DNA of 38,580 nt. Origin: Candidatus Zixiibacteriota bacterium (GTDB taxonomy: Bacteria > Electryoneota > B3-LCP). Where the stretch lies: assembly GCA_003599535.1 (NCBI GenBank), contig QZKQ01000018.1, positions 1 to 38,580 on the forward strand, read 5' to 3'. The translations under genes were made by a program, and so were the position numbers. The notes beneath the pieces were generated by a model. It was not told the DNA's origin and searched no databases. It saw only the letters and a program-made list of their open reading frames with translations. Below, piece after piece: positions 1 through 8,946 of this stretch (the first letter of the stretch is position 1; each line of letters starts with the position of its first letter).

Positions 1-2
1 TG

Positions 3-443
3 TCCACGGTGACCAGCTACATCGAATCCGCCGCCGGGGTGGAAGCGGGCGGCCGCACCGGGCTGACGGCGGTGTTCACCGGGTTGCTCTTCCTGCTGGC
101 CGTCTTCTTCGCGCCGCTGATCCGCATGGTGGGCGGCGGGGTGCCGGTGGCTGAAGGGAGTTCCCTGGTACTCTATCCCATCACCGCGCCCGCGCTGATC
201 GTAGTCGGCTGCCTGATGATCCAATCCGCCGCCCGGGTGGTGTGGAATGATCTGACGGAAGCAGTGCCCGCCTTCCTGATCATGATTGGCATGGCCCTGA
301 CCTACTCCATCGCTGATGGGTTGGCCTTCGGGTTCATCACTTATCCTCTGCTCAAGCTCTTCTCCGGCCGGGGCCGGGAAGTCAGTTGGCTGGTCTATGT
401 GCTGGGGGCGATCTTTGTCTTGAGGTATGCGGCGCTGGGATGA
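3..443 (+). CDS. NCS2/AzgA-type nucleobase permease, C-terminal fragment (5' truncated by window)
   Basis: Open frame from window start; hydrophobic segments; STVTSYIESAAGVEAGGRTGL followed by FAPLIRMV...YPITAPALIVVGCLM resembles AzgA-like purine permeases. Confidence 0.8.
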   Translation, partial: STVTSYIESAAGVEAGGRTGLTAVFTGLLFLLAVFFAPLIRMVGGGVPVAEGSSLVLYPITAPALIVVGCLMIQSAARVVWNDLTEAVPAFLIMIGMALTYSIADGLAFGFITYPLLKLFSGRGREVSWLVYVLGAIFVLRYAALG

Positions 444-690
444 GGCCATGCGCGTGCCTGCAGCAGAAATGGTCCCAATTCAATGACAGGACCAAAGGGC
501 CTTCGGTAGGGGGGCCTACAACACCATCGCCATGACCTCGGGTCATTCAGATAGTTTCTGACCATCAGTGGAGACTCTGCTTTTAGCCCCATCGTGGGGC
601 TTGGTTAAGATCAATAGCCCCGTCCTTTCCCGCCCCGCAGAGACCACTGCGTGGCAGGGCTGGCCAAGGGCAGGGCGCGAAAACCTCGGA

Positions 691-2142
691 ATGGATACGG
701 AAACCCGGATTATGTACGATACCCTCGAATCCCTGAAAACCCGCCTGGAGGCCTTGCGGCCCCTCGCCCCGGAGCAGGAACAGAGGCTGGAGGCGGTGCT
801 GCTGTCCCGGCGTGTCTACCTCTCCAACGTCTTCGAAGACAACAGCCTGACCCTGGAAGAGACCGAGTACTATCTCCACACCCAGCGCATGGTGGGGGGG
901 AAGCTGGAGCGGGAGTTTCGCGAGATCCGGGGATTACAGCAGGCCATCAGCTACCTGCAGCGGGCGTTGGCGGAGAACCGCGACCTGAGCGAGAGCTTCA
1001 TCCGGGAACTGCACGCGGAGCTGACCCGGCCCATCGAGCAGGACGAACGCTACTTCCCCGGCGAATACACCCCGCGCGACGTCCCCATTCTGGGGGAAGC
1101 CGGATCGCGCATCGAATTCACACCTCACGACCGCGTCCCGGAGGAGATGGTTCGCCTGCTGGAGTGGTACCACCAATATGCCGCGAAATTGCACCCGGTG
1201 GAACTGGCCGCCCGCTTTCACCACCGCCTCTCCCTGATCCACCCCTTCCTGGACGGCAACGGCCGCGTGGCGCGGCTGATTGACGACTTCGTCCTGATGC
1301 GCTCCGGCTACGGTCCCGCCCTGATCGAGGACCGGGAAAAGTACTACGCCGCCCAGCGCGCCGCCGACCGCTCCCTGCCTCGCGAGGATTCCGCCGCCGT
1401 CCCCCAGGACACCGACGTGTCCGCCTTCATGGACCTGCTGGCCGAATGTTCCGCCGCCGGCCTGGAAGTAATGCTGGCGGTGCTGGAAGACCGCTGGCGG
1501 CCTCCGGTGGCGGACCTGGCCGCCCGCATCGATCGGTTTGACCGCATCATCTCCGGCGAAACGGGGACGGAAGCCGACCGGCGCATCCTGGAAGAGAAGG
1601 AGACCACCAAGCTGGCCCTCGCCCGGGAGTTTGAGGAGACCATAAAGCAGAAAGTCCGCAGCCGCGTAGTGCGGTTCCTGCTATCCGGTCCGGCCCGGTT
1701 CCAGCAGAACAACCAGCAGTATAGCCCCCTGATTGCGGAAGTGACCGCCCGCCACCAGTACGCCTTTGCTCCCTCCGAAGTTCTGTACGAATACCACCTG
1801 GCCCCGGACCTGGGGGAAATCGAAACCCGGGGACTGCCGCTGCCACCCTTCATGCGGTTGCTCAGCTTCGCCATCCTGAGCCACGGCGTAGGGGTGGGCC
1901 TCTATTCCGGCATCCTCGATTTCGAGTTCGGCCGACTCTACCTCAAGCAGGAGAACCGTTCCGAACTGCGCCTCACTCTGCAGCCGGCAAGCGTGCGGGA
2001 AATGATCAACGGGAGTGCCTACCAGGACTGGGATTTGGCCACCCTGAAAGCATTTCTCTACTACAGCCTGGACCACTATTTTCACCAGATCGAAAGCGAT
2101 TACCTCCAGGCGGTGGGAAACAATCATCCCCCGATCGAGTGA
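691..2142 (+). CDS. Fic family protein with long C-terminal extension
   Basis: Fic active-site motif HPFLDGNGRVAR at 1240-1278; N-terminal SNVFEDNSLTLEET resembles the inhibitory helix region of Fic proteins. ORF is open to 568; ATG at 691 preferred. Confidence 0.9.
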   Translation: MDTETRIMYDTLESLKTRLEALRPLAPEQEQRLEAVLLSRRVYLSNVFEDNSLTLEETEYYLHTQRMVGGKLEREFREIRGLQQAISYLQRALAENRDLSESFIRELHAELTRPIEQDERYFPGEYTPRDVPILGEAGSRIEFTPHDRVPEEMVRLLEWYHQYAAKLHPVELAARFHHRLSLIHPFLDGNGRVARLIDDFVLMRSGYGPALIEDREKYYAAQRAADRSLPREDSAAVPQDTDVSAFMDLLAECSAAGLEVMLAVLEDRWRPPVADLAARIDRFDRIISGETGTEADRRILEEKETTKLALAREFEETIKQKVRSRVVRFLLSGPARFQQNNQQYSPLIAEVTARHQYAFAPSEVLYEYHLAPDLGEIETRGLPLPPFMRLLSFAILSHGVGVGLYSGILDFEFGRLYLKQENRSELRLTLQPASVREMINGSAYQDWDLATLKAFLYYSLDHYFHQIESDYLQAVGNNHPPIE

Positions 2143-2222
2143 AAGACAGGGGTCGAGGCCCCCGGCATCCCGTGAACACCCGAAAGCATCCCGTATCATC
2201 TCCGTAGCCATCCTGTTCCGAT

Positions 2223-3167
2223 ATGGACCTGACCGCATACCTGCATTTGCCCCCCGAGGAGCTAAAGGCTCGCATCCAGCGCGCCCGGCGGGAAAAGGAA
2301 GCCGTGCTCCTGGTGCACAACTACCAGCGCCGGGAGATCCAGGAGATCGCCGATTTTCTGGGTGATTCCCTGGGCCTGGCGCAGGAGGCCGAAAGGACCT
2401 CGGCCCGGCTGATCGTTTTCTGCGGCGTGGAATTCATGGCCGAAACGGCCAAGATCCTGAACCCGGAGAAGAAGGTGCTGCTACCCGACCGGCGGGCCAA
2501 CTGCCCCATGGCCGGTATGATTGACGCCGAATCGCTGAGCCTGGCCCGGAAGCAATATCCCGACGCCGTGGTGGTCACCTACGTCAATTCCACCGCGGCC
2601 GCCAAGGCGTTGTCCGACGTCTGTTGCACCTCCACTAATGCCGTGAGGGTGGTTCGCTCCGTGATGGACCGGCGCATCCTGTTCACCCCGGACCGCAACC
2701 TGGCGGAATACTGCCGGGCCCAGACGGGCGCGGACGTCATCCCCTGGATGGGCTTCTGCTATGTGCATGATGGATTTCGTATCACCGATGTGGAAGAGGC
2801 CCTGGCTGCCCATCCCGGAGCCCTTCTCCTCGCCCACCCGGAATGCCGCCCGGAAATCGCGGCTCGCGCCGACCTCGTCTGCTCCACCACCGGCATGATC
2901 CACTTTGTCCGGGATCACACTGAAGAGATCCGCCGCCGCGGGATCATCATCGGCACGGAAATCGGCCTGGTCGAACTGTTGCAGGCCGACCATCCCGATC
3001 TGCCCCTCTACCCCCTGGCCTCCAGCGCGATATGCGCCACCATGAAGCTGACGACCCTGGCCAAGGTGGCATGGTGCCTGGACCATGAAGCCAATGAAAT
3101 GATCCTGGATGATGAGATCCGGCGCCGCGCTTACCGCGCAGTTAAACGCATGATGGAAATTGGTTGA
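2223..3167 (+). CDS. nadA: Quinolinate synthase
   Basis: VLLVHNYQRREIQEIADFLGDSLGLAQEA, CPMAGMID, HPECRPEI, TEIGLV motifs of NadA. Confidence 0.96.
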   Translation: MDLTAYLHLPPEELKARIQRARREKEAVLLVHNYQRREIQEIADFLGDSLGLAQEAERTSARLIVFCGVEFMAETAKILNPEKKVLLPDRRANCPMAGMIDAESLSLARKQYPDAVVVTYVNSTAAAKALSDVCCTSTNAVRVVRSVMDRRILFTPDRNLAEYCRAQTGADVIPWMGFCYVHDGFRITDVEEALAAHPGALLLAHPECRPEIAARADLVCSTTGMIHFVRDHTEEIRRRGIIIGTEIGLVELLQADHPDLPLYPLASSAICATMKLTTLAKVAWCLDHEANEMILDDEIRRRAYRAVKRMMEIG

Positions 3168-3168
3168 C

Positions 3169-3873
3169 ATGAAGAACGCGAGCCTCTGGCGTAGCATTAA
3201 GCTGAACCTGATGGCGGGACTGCTGGTGTTGCTGCCTGCCTATCTGACCTATATCATCCTCGTTCGTATGTTCCTGATCATTGACGGGATCTTCAACCGC
3301 ATGGCCACCCGCGCCCTGGTGGCGGCGCTGGGCCTGCCGTTGAACGGAGACCGGGTGATCTACGGCCTGGGAATCATCACCTTATTCACGGTGGTGCTGC
3401 TGGCCGGCTATATCGCCCGGCACTACCTGGGGCGGAAGTTCATTGACTGGTTCAACAGCCAGGCCGACCAGATCCCGGTGGTCAAGAGCATCTATAAAAC
3501 GTTACGCCAACTGGTGGAAGCGTTCATGTCCACCAACCGGGAGGCCTTCCAGCGTCCCGTGCTCATCGAATATCCGCGCAAGGGGCTCTACTCCATTTGC
3601 TTTCAAACCCGCAATACGAGCGGCCCGCTGAAGGAGTACATCCCGGAAGACGCCATCACGGTATTCATGCCCTCCACCCCCAATCCTACCACCGGATTCG
3701 TCCTGGTCGTGCCGCGCTCCCAGGTCCAGGAATTGCACATCACCGTGGAAGAGGCCATGAAACTGATCATTTCCGGTGGGGTGGTGGCCTCCGAAGGCCA
3801 ATTGACTTCCGGCCCCATCGTCATCGCCAACCCCGCTACAGTGGTTGATTCCAAGGTCTCCGACGGCAGTTGA
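3169..3873 (+). CDS. DUF502 family membrane protein
   Basis: Two N-terminal hydrophobic segments, then DQIPVVKSIYKTLRQLVEAF and STPNPTTGFVLVVPRSQV, typical of DUF502. Confidence 0.85.
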   Translation: MKNASLWRSIKLNLMAGLLVLLPAYLTYIILVRMFLIIDGIFNRMATRALVAALGLPLNGDRVIYGLGIITLFTVVLLAGYIARHYLGRKFIDWFNSQADQIPVVKSIYKTLRQLVEAFMSTNREAFQRPVLIEYPRKGLYSICFQTRNTSGPLKEYIPEDAITVFMPSTPNPTTGFVLVVPRSQVQELHITVEEAMKLIISGGVVASEGQLTSGPIVIANPATVVDSKVSDGS

Positions 3874-3880
3874 TCACGGC

Positions 3881-5734
3881 ATGCGCCCCACCCGTTTGAT
3901 CCTGACAAGTCTCTGCCTGTTCGTGGCGGCCGGGACGGCCCGGCCGATGGAACCGGATTCCCTCCAAGTCCGTCTCTACCAGCGCCTGGATGAGATGGGC
4001 GCGGGAACCGCCTTCCTCCGGCACCTGCGCTACGGCCCGATCTGGTCCCTCTGGCAGGGAAGCGGTGACGGCCTCTTCCGCCGGCCGCCGGGATCCCAGG
4101 GGGATCTTCGGACCGACGCCCGGCTGCACGGCGAGATCGGCCGTGCCCTCCGCCACAACCTCGACCTTCACGCCCGCCTCGAGCACAGCGATTACCAGTT
4201 CCGCCAGTATTCCGGCCCCCTGCCCTTCATCTCTACCGGTCCCGGTCCCACCGGCGCCTGGGAATACGGCGCCGCTACGCCCGTGCCGGTCAGCCCGGCG
4301 CAGCGCATCCTCCAGTCCATGGTGGGGCTGGGCGGCACCTTCCGGCCCGATACCGCCGTAGCCTTTACGGCCGTGCTGGGGCACGGCTGGGACCAGCGGG
4401 AGGGGTTCGACGACCGGGGCCTGTCGGCCTCGCTGTCCGGAGCGGTGTCGGATTGGGATTTGAAGGGGTACCACAACGATCTCGACCTGTTCCTGCAGGA
4501 AGAGGAGCTGGGCGCCCGCACCAACCGGGAGTGGCGCGTGCAGTACGGGTTGGCCAAGGAATTTTCCGAATACAGCTCCGATCGGCTGGGCTTCCGCTAC
4601 CGCCGCAAGCGCCACGACTTCCACACCTGGGGCAGCGGCGCCATCGGTACCCGGCTGGACACCGAGCAGCAGTTCCAGAACCAGTTGCGTTACGACCTCA
4701 ACCGGCGCACCGGCTTCCTCCTGGATACCCAGTTCACCGGCTCCCGGCACGAAGATCGCTCGGCCACCGCCGCCGCGGTGCGCGACGAAGTCAACACCGC
4801 CGCCGCGGTGACCTTCCGGGCTTCCAGTAACACTTTGGCCAGTTGGATACGTACCAAATTTGACTGGGGCGCCCAGGAGGACGCCACCGGATTGAAGCGC
4901 GACCGGGGCGCCAGCCTGGAAAACAGCCTGGCCTGGAGCCCCCAGCGGAGCGATTCCCTGATCTTCACCGCGGCCGTGCGGAAGCGGCAATATGACACCT
5001 CCGACACCGCCAACTATGACGATCGGGATCGCCTGCGTTACGAATTTGATCTGGTATACGGGCACGCCTTCCACCCCGGCTTCCGTCTGGCCGCCCGCGG
5101 CCAGGTCATCCTGGAACACCTGGTTTACCTGTTCAGTGAAAAAAGCGATCAGAATAATTGGAATAGGATCTTCCGGCTGGGTCCGGAAGTTTACTTTATT
5201 CCCTGTTCGGGGGTGGCCAATCGGGCTCGCTTTGAGCTGGTGGCCAACACCACGGATTACGATTTTGAGTTGGACCCGGCCTTCATCAAGAGCACCATCT
5301 ACCGGCGCTACACGGCGGCCGATTCCCTGGGGTGGAATTTCAACCGCGGCTGGGACATGATCCTGGAATACTCCCTGGATCTGGAAGACGGCGGCAGACT
5401 ACTCTGGAATGAATGGGTGCAGCAGATATCCGAGGAATACCGGTCCCATCAGGCCAATGTGCGCCTGAGCCGGACCACGCACACCGGGGTTCGCGTGGAC
5501 ATGGGCCTGTCGGTGTACGAGCGCAAAGGTTGGGAACACGAACTGGATCCCGTCCAGGGGTCAGTGAAATCGCCGTTCCTCTACCTTTCCCGCTGGGGAC
5601 CGCTGCTGCAGATCAATTATCCGTCGGCTTCCCGGGTGCAGATCGAAGCCACCGGGGATCTGTCCTGGGTCCATGAGTGGGGCCGGGACGACTACACCAT
5701 CGTCAACCTGGACGTGAGGCTTACTTGGCGTTAA
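3881..5734 (+). CDS. Putative outer-membrane beta-barrel protein, secreted
   Basis: ATG at 3881 followed by a signal-peptide-like segment (MRPTRLILTSLCLFVAAGTARP); many alternating amphipathic aromatic segments; C-terminal DYTIVNLDVRLTWR barrel-like end. No family recognised. Confidence 0.6.
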   Translation: MRPTRLILTSLCLFVAAGTARPMEPDSLQVRLYQRLDEMGAGTAFLRHLRYGPIWSLWQGSGDGLFRRPPGSQGDLRTDARLHGEIGRALRHNLDLHARLEHSDYQFRQYSGPLPFISTGPGPTGAWEYGAATPVPVSPAQRILQSMVGLGGTFRPDTAVAFTAVLGHGWDQREGFDDRGLSASLSGAVSDWDLKGYHNDLDLFLQEEELGARTNREWRVQYGLAKEFSEYSSDRLGFRYRRKRHDFHTWGSGAIGTRLDTEQQFQNQLRYDLNRRTGFLLDTQFTGSRHEDRSATAAAVRDEVNTAAAVTFRASSNTLASWIRTKFDWGAQEDATGLKRDRGASLENSLAWSPQRSDSLIFTAAVRKRQYDTSDTANYDDRDRLRYEFDLVYGHAFHPGFRLAARGQVILEHLVYLFSEKSDQNNWNRIFRLGPEVYFIPCSGVANRARFELVANTTDYDFELDPAFIKSTIYRRYTAADSLGWNFNRGWDMILEYSLDLEDGGRLLWNEWVQQISEEYRSHQANVRLSRTTHTGVRVDMGLSVYERKGWEHELDPVQGSVKSPFLYLSRWGPLLQINYPSASRVQIEATGDLSWVHEWGRDDYTIVNLDVRLTWR

Positions 5735-7068
5735 CGTGGAAATATTTGAGTAGCGGCACATATTTGGCAATTCTGGCGGCTCTGTTGTCCCTGGCGCCCC
5801 TGCGAACGGCCCAGGCCCAGCTATCCATTGATGATCCCGCTCTCCTGAACCAGCGCCTCGACGACGTCCGCATCGTGGGCAACCGCATCACGAAGGCGGA
5901 GATCATCCTGCGGGAAATGATCACTCAGCCGGGATCAGTGACCGACGAGCGCCGCCTGCGCGCGGATCTCCACCGGGTCGAAGATCTGAACCTGTTCAAC
6001 CGGGTGGAATTCCGCCTGGCCCGCCTGCAGGATCAGACGGTGCTGATCATCACCGTGACCGAGGAGTGGTACATTTTCCCACAGCCCTACTGGCTGTTCA
6101 AGGACAACGACCCGGAACAGATGATTTACGGCTTCCGCTACATGCAGAAGAACTTCCGGGGCCGCAACGAAACCCTGAACCTGGACCTCTGGAACGGCTA
6201 CGATCGGGGATTCAGCTTCGCCCATAGCAATCCCTGGGTGCAGAATACGCCCGAACTCAGCCGCCGGGTGGAGCTGCGCCACGGCACCGCCGGCAGCCGC
6301 CGCGAGGCGCTGAAGGACCTGGGGGTGGAAGAGCGCCATTCCAGCGCCGGGGTACTGGTGGGCAAGCGTTGGACCATTGACCTGTCCAGTTACCTGGGGG
6401 GGAGTTTCCGCCTGATCCGGGGAGAACACCCCCTGCAGACGGCCTCCCCGGGCATGATTGACCGGCTGATGGAACTGCGCACCGGGATCGTCTGGGATGC
6501 CCGGGATTCCCATATCTTCCCCCGTTCCGGCGTGTACCTGGAAGGGGGCGTGATCAACGGCTGGATCATGAACACGGCCCAGGGATATCGCCGACTGAAC
6601 CTGGATGCCCGCTGGTATTACCCCTTCACCGGGTGGGCGCTGGCCTCGCGCCTCCATTGGGTGCCGGGATGGGGCAATCTCCCGCCCTACGACTGGATTT
6701 TCATGAATGGGACCTCGCCGCTGCGCAGCGCCCGGTTGGAAGACGAAGGAAACTCCTTCTACATGGCCTCGCTGGAAGCGCGCGTGGACCTTATCCCCGT
6801 CCGTTACTTCACCTGGAAGAGCGCTCCCCTGTTCAAGCAGTACTTCCGCAACCTAGGTTTCGGCCTGTCGTCGGAGCTGTTCGTGGATGCCGGAGACGCC
6901 TACTTTTCCGGTCATGACGCTACCCGGACCCATATGCACTGGGGGTACGGCGGCGGGTTACTGTTCATTCTGCCCTATGTTGACGTGGTGCGCCTGGAGC
7001 TGTCCTGGAATCCGGAATATTCCTGGGATGCGACGCAGTACTCGTTCAAGACCAACATCTCCTTCTGA
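5725..7068 (+). CDS. Omp85/BamA-like outer-membrane protein with POTRA-like N-terminus
   Basis: Signal-like N-terminus from TTG at 5725; DDVRIVGNRITKAEIILREM POTRA-like; barrel-like C-terminus ending in YSFKTNISF. Confidence 0.75.
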   Translation: MALTWKYLSSGTYLAILAALLSLAPLRTAQAQLSIDDPALLNQRLDDVRIVGNRITKAEIILREMITQPGSVTDERRLRADLHRVEDLNLFNRVEFRLARLQDQTVLIITVTEEWYIFPQPYWLFKDNDPEQMIYGFRYMQKNFRGRNETLNLDLWNGYDRGFSFAHSNPWVQNTPELSRRVELRHGTAGSRREALKDLGVEERHSSAGVLVGKRWTIDLSSYLGGSFRLIRGEHPLQTASPGMIDRLMELRTGIVWDARDSHIFPRSGVYLEGGVINGWIMNTAQGYRRLNLDARWYYPFTGWALASRLHWVPGWGNLPPYDWIFMNGTSPLRSARLEDEGNSFYMASLEARVDLIPVRYFTWKSAPLFKQYFRNLGFGLSSELFVDAGDAYFSGHDATRTHMHWGYGGGLLFILPYVDVVRLELSWNPEYSWDATQYSFKTNISF

Positions 7069-7080
7069 TCCGGCTGGAAA

Positions 7081-7785
7081 ATGGGCCACCAATTCCGCTT
7101 CTATCTTGATCCCGCGGCCATCGAAGGGCTGGAAGTGCGCTTCGATCCGGGGGAAAGCCACCATTTAAGCGGAGTGCTGCGGCGCGGAACCGGGGCGGAA
7201 ATCGAGGCCACCAACGGCCTGGGCGAGCTGTTCGCCGTGCGGCTGACCGGCAAGTGGGGCGGTCAGTGGCATGGTGAAATTGTGGAGCGTACGGCCGCGC
7301 CGGAAGCGGAATTGCTTCCCCTGGCCCTGGCTCTGCCCTGCCTGAAGGGCGACCGCTGGGAATTGGCCCTGGAAGCCGCCTGCGAACTGGGCACCGGCGA
7401 GGTGTGGCTGGTGGATTACCGCCAGGCCGCCGTGGCCTGGTCCCCGGCGCGCGCGGATCGTGCCCGGCGCAAGGCCGTGGAAGCCCTGAAGCAGTCCGGC
7501 GGCACCCGCCTGACGCGAATACTGGGGCCCTGCCGGCCGGCGGATCTGCTGCAAATATTTCCGGGGGAACAAATTTACCTGGCGGACGCGGAGGGGCAGC
7601 CGCTGGAGGGTATTCAGACGCCCGCGCTGCTGGTGGTCGGACCGGAGGCGGGATGGAGTGGGGAAGAGGAAGCGCTGTTCCGGCAGGCCGGAGCGAAACG
7701 GTTCTCCCTGGGATCGCGGCGGCTGCGGTCGGAAATCGCCTCTATCGCGGCCCTGGCGGCGCTGTCCATGAAACTCAATACCTGA
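7081..7785 (+). CDS. rsmE: 16S rRNA (uracil1498-N3)-methyltransferase
   Basis: ESHHLSGVLRRGTG N-terminus, VVGPEAGWSGEEE and SLGSRRLRSEIASIAAL SPOUT motif. Confidence 0.93.
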   Translation: MGHQFRFYLDPAAIEGLEVRFDPGESHHLSGVLRRGTGAEIEATNGLGELFAVRLTGKWGGQWHGEIVERTAAPEAELLPLALALPCLKGDRWELALEAACELGTGEVWLVDYRQAAVAWSPARADRARRKAVEALKQSGGTRLTRILGPCRPADLLQIFPGEQIYLADAEGQPLEGIQTPALLVVGPEAGWSGEEEALFRQAGAKRFSLGSRRLRSEIASIAALAALSMKLNT

Positions 7786-7807
7786 AGTCTATTCCGGAGG
7801 CAAGGCG

Positions 7808-8149
7808 ATGGATTGTATCTTCTGCAAGATTGCGGCGGGAGAGATTTCCGCGGACATCCTGCACCGCGACGCCGACCTGGTGGCATTCCGGGATCTGCGT
7901 CCCCAGGCGCCGGTGCACCTGCTGATCATCCCCACGAAGCATATCGAAACCGTTCTCGATCTGCAACCCGGGGATGACGCGGTAATGGGAAGAATGCTGC
8001 GCCTGGCCGATGACCTGGCACGATCCCAGGGCCTGGAGGAGAAGGGTTTCCGCCTGGTCATCAACTGCAAAGCTCACGGTGGCCAGGAAGTTTACCACCT
8101 CCACCTCCACCTCCTGGGCGGCCGCCCCATGCACTGGCCTCCGGGGTGA
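7808..8149 (+). CDS. HIT family (HinT-like) hydrolase
   Basis: DCIFCKIAAGEI N-terminus; HIT motif HLHLHLLGG. RBS GGAGG upstream. Confidence 0.95.
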   Translation: MDCIFCKIAAGEISADILHRDADLVAFRDLRPQAPVHLLIIPTKHIETVLDLQPGDDAVMGRMLRLADDLARSQGLEEKGFRLVINCKAHGGQEVYHLHLHLLGGRPMHWPPG

Positions 8150-8227
8150 CATGTTCATTTTTTTCGCTATGCGCGGCGATGGACGGGCGAAGTGGACAAA
8201 CCGTCAGTGGTGGACATGAAAAGCCAG

Positions 8228-8285
8228 GGGGGCACAGCCCCTCTTTTCGCTTCGCGGTGGCACAGCCACTCTTGTTGCTTCACGG
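8228..8285. repeat. Two tandem ~30-nt palindrome-containing repeat units (period 28)
   Basis: GGGGGCACAGCCCCTCTTTTCGCTTCGCGG (8228-8257) and GGTGGCACAGCCACTCTTGTTGCTTCACGG (8256-8285); 25/30 positions identical; palindromic core in each. Confidence 0.75.
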
Positions 8286-8320
8286 AGGTAGCTCGAGAGG
8301 GGCGGAATTCACGAATAAAA

Positions 8321-8345
8321 AAGCCGGGGAAGTCTGCCCCGGCTT
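8321..8345 (-). terminator. Intrinsic-terminator-like hairpin, U-run on minus strand
   Basis: AAGCCGGGG (8321-8329) / CCCCGGCTT (8337-8345), 7-nt loop; read on minus strand the stem is followed by TTTT. Confidence 0.55.
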
Positions 8346-8366
8346 CAAAAATTGCCCAAAAATCCC

Positions 8367-8395
8367 TTGATTACGGAACAGAAATTTCGTATAAT
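8367..8395 (+). promoter_or_regulatory. Sigma-70-type promoter for rpsU
   Basis: TTGATT (8367-8372), N17, TATAAT (8390-8395), about 58 nt upstream of the rpsU ATG. Confidence 0.8.
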
Positions 8396-8452
8396 AGTTG
8401 ACTACGTTAAGAATCATTTTGCCCAAAATACAGGAGTGAGGGAAAACACCGA

Positions 8453-8650
8453 ATGCCGTACATCAAAGTCCGTGAGAACGAACCCTTCGAACGCGCCTTC
8501 CGCCGGTTCACCAAGTCCTGCGAGAAGTCCGGCCTGATGGCCGAGATCCGCAAACACCTGCGCTACGAAAAACCTTCCGAAGCCCGCAAACGCAAGAGCA
8601 ACCAGGCGCGCCGCAAAATGCGCAAGCTGATGCGTTTGATGAACGAGTAG
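8453..8650 (+). CDS. rpsU: Small ribosomal subunit protein bS21
   Basis: [45 protein letters not shown]. Confidence 0.97.
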   Translation: MPYIKVRENEPFERAFRRFTKSCEKSGLMAEIRKHLRYEKPSEARKRKSNQARRKMRKLMRLMNE

Positions 8651-8739
8651 CCAACCGGAACTTCGAAATTCCCATAGATCCCCTTCCCTTTTGGGATGCG
8701 AGGCCTCAGGGTTCCTGATGCCTCTTTGGCGTTTCATGG

Positions 8740-8785
8740 AAAGATCAGATCTCTGAACCAGGCGTTCGAGGGGCTGATCTTTTTA
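8740..8785 (+). terminator. Intrinsic terminator downstream of rpsU
   Basis: AAAGATCAG (8740-8748) / CTGATCTTT (8774-8782) followed by TT. Confidence 0.65.
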
Positions 8786-8820
8786 TTTCCATTTCACTGG
8801 AATCAACTCTCTATTTTCAG

Positions 8821-8851
8821 AAAAACGGGGCGGCCGTGTGGCCGCCCCGTT
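8821..8851 (-). terminator. Intrinsic terminator for the minus-strand protease unit
   Basis: 12-bp perfect stem AACGGGGCGGCC (8824-8835) / GGCCGCCCCGTT (8840-8851), GTGT loop; U-run on the minus strand (complement of 8821-8825). Confidence 0.8.
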
Positions 8852-8855
8852 ATCG

Positions 8856-8935
8856 CGTAGAGGCGGGGCTCGTCCCCGCCCGTGTTCGCGTTTGGAAGGT
8901 AGCATTTCCGGGTGGGGACAAGCCCCACCCTTACG
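8856..8935. repeat. Inverted pair of 27-nt palindromic (REP/BIME-like) units
   Basis: CGTAGAGGCGGGGCTCGTCCCCGCCCG (8856-8882) and, inverted, CGTAAGGGTGGGGCTTGTCCCCACCCG (complement of 8909-8935). Confidence 0.8.
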
Positions 8936-8946
8936 GCACGATAAGA

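Noticed and set aside
444-690. Possible coding extension or RNA gene between the permease and Fic
   Set aside because: ORF 568-690 has no recognisable content; short GC hairpins (e.g. AGCCCCA-TCG-TGGGGCT) are insufficient for a call.
8228-8285. CRISPR-like array
   Set aside because: Only two imperfect, directly abutting palindromic units with no spacers.
8146-8401. Small plus-strand ORFs (74 and 69 aa) between HIT gene and rpsU
   Set aside because: They run through palindromic repeats and a terminator-like hairpin; no RBS or family.
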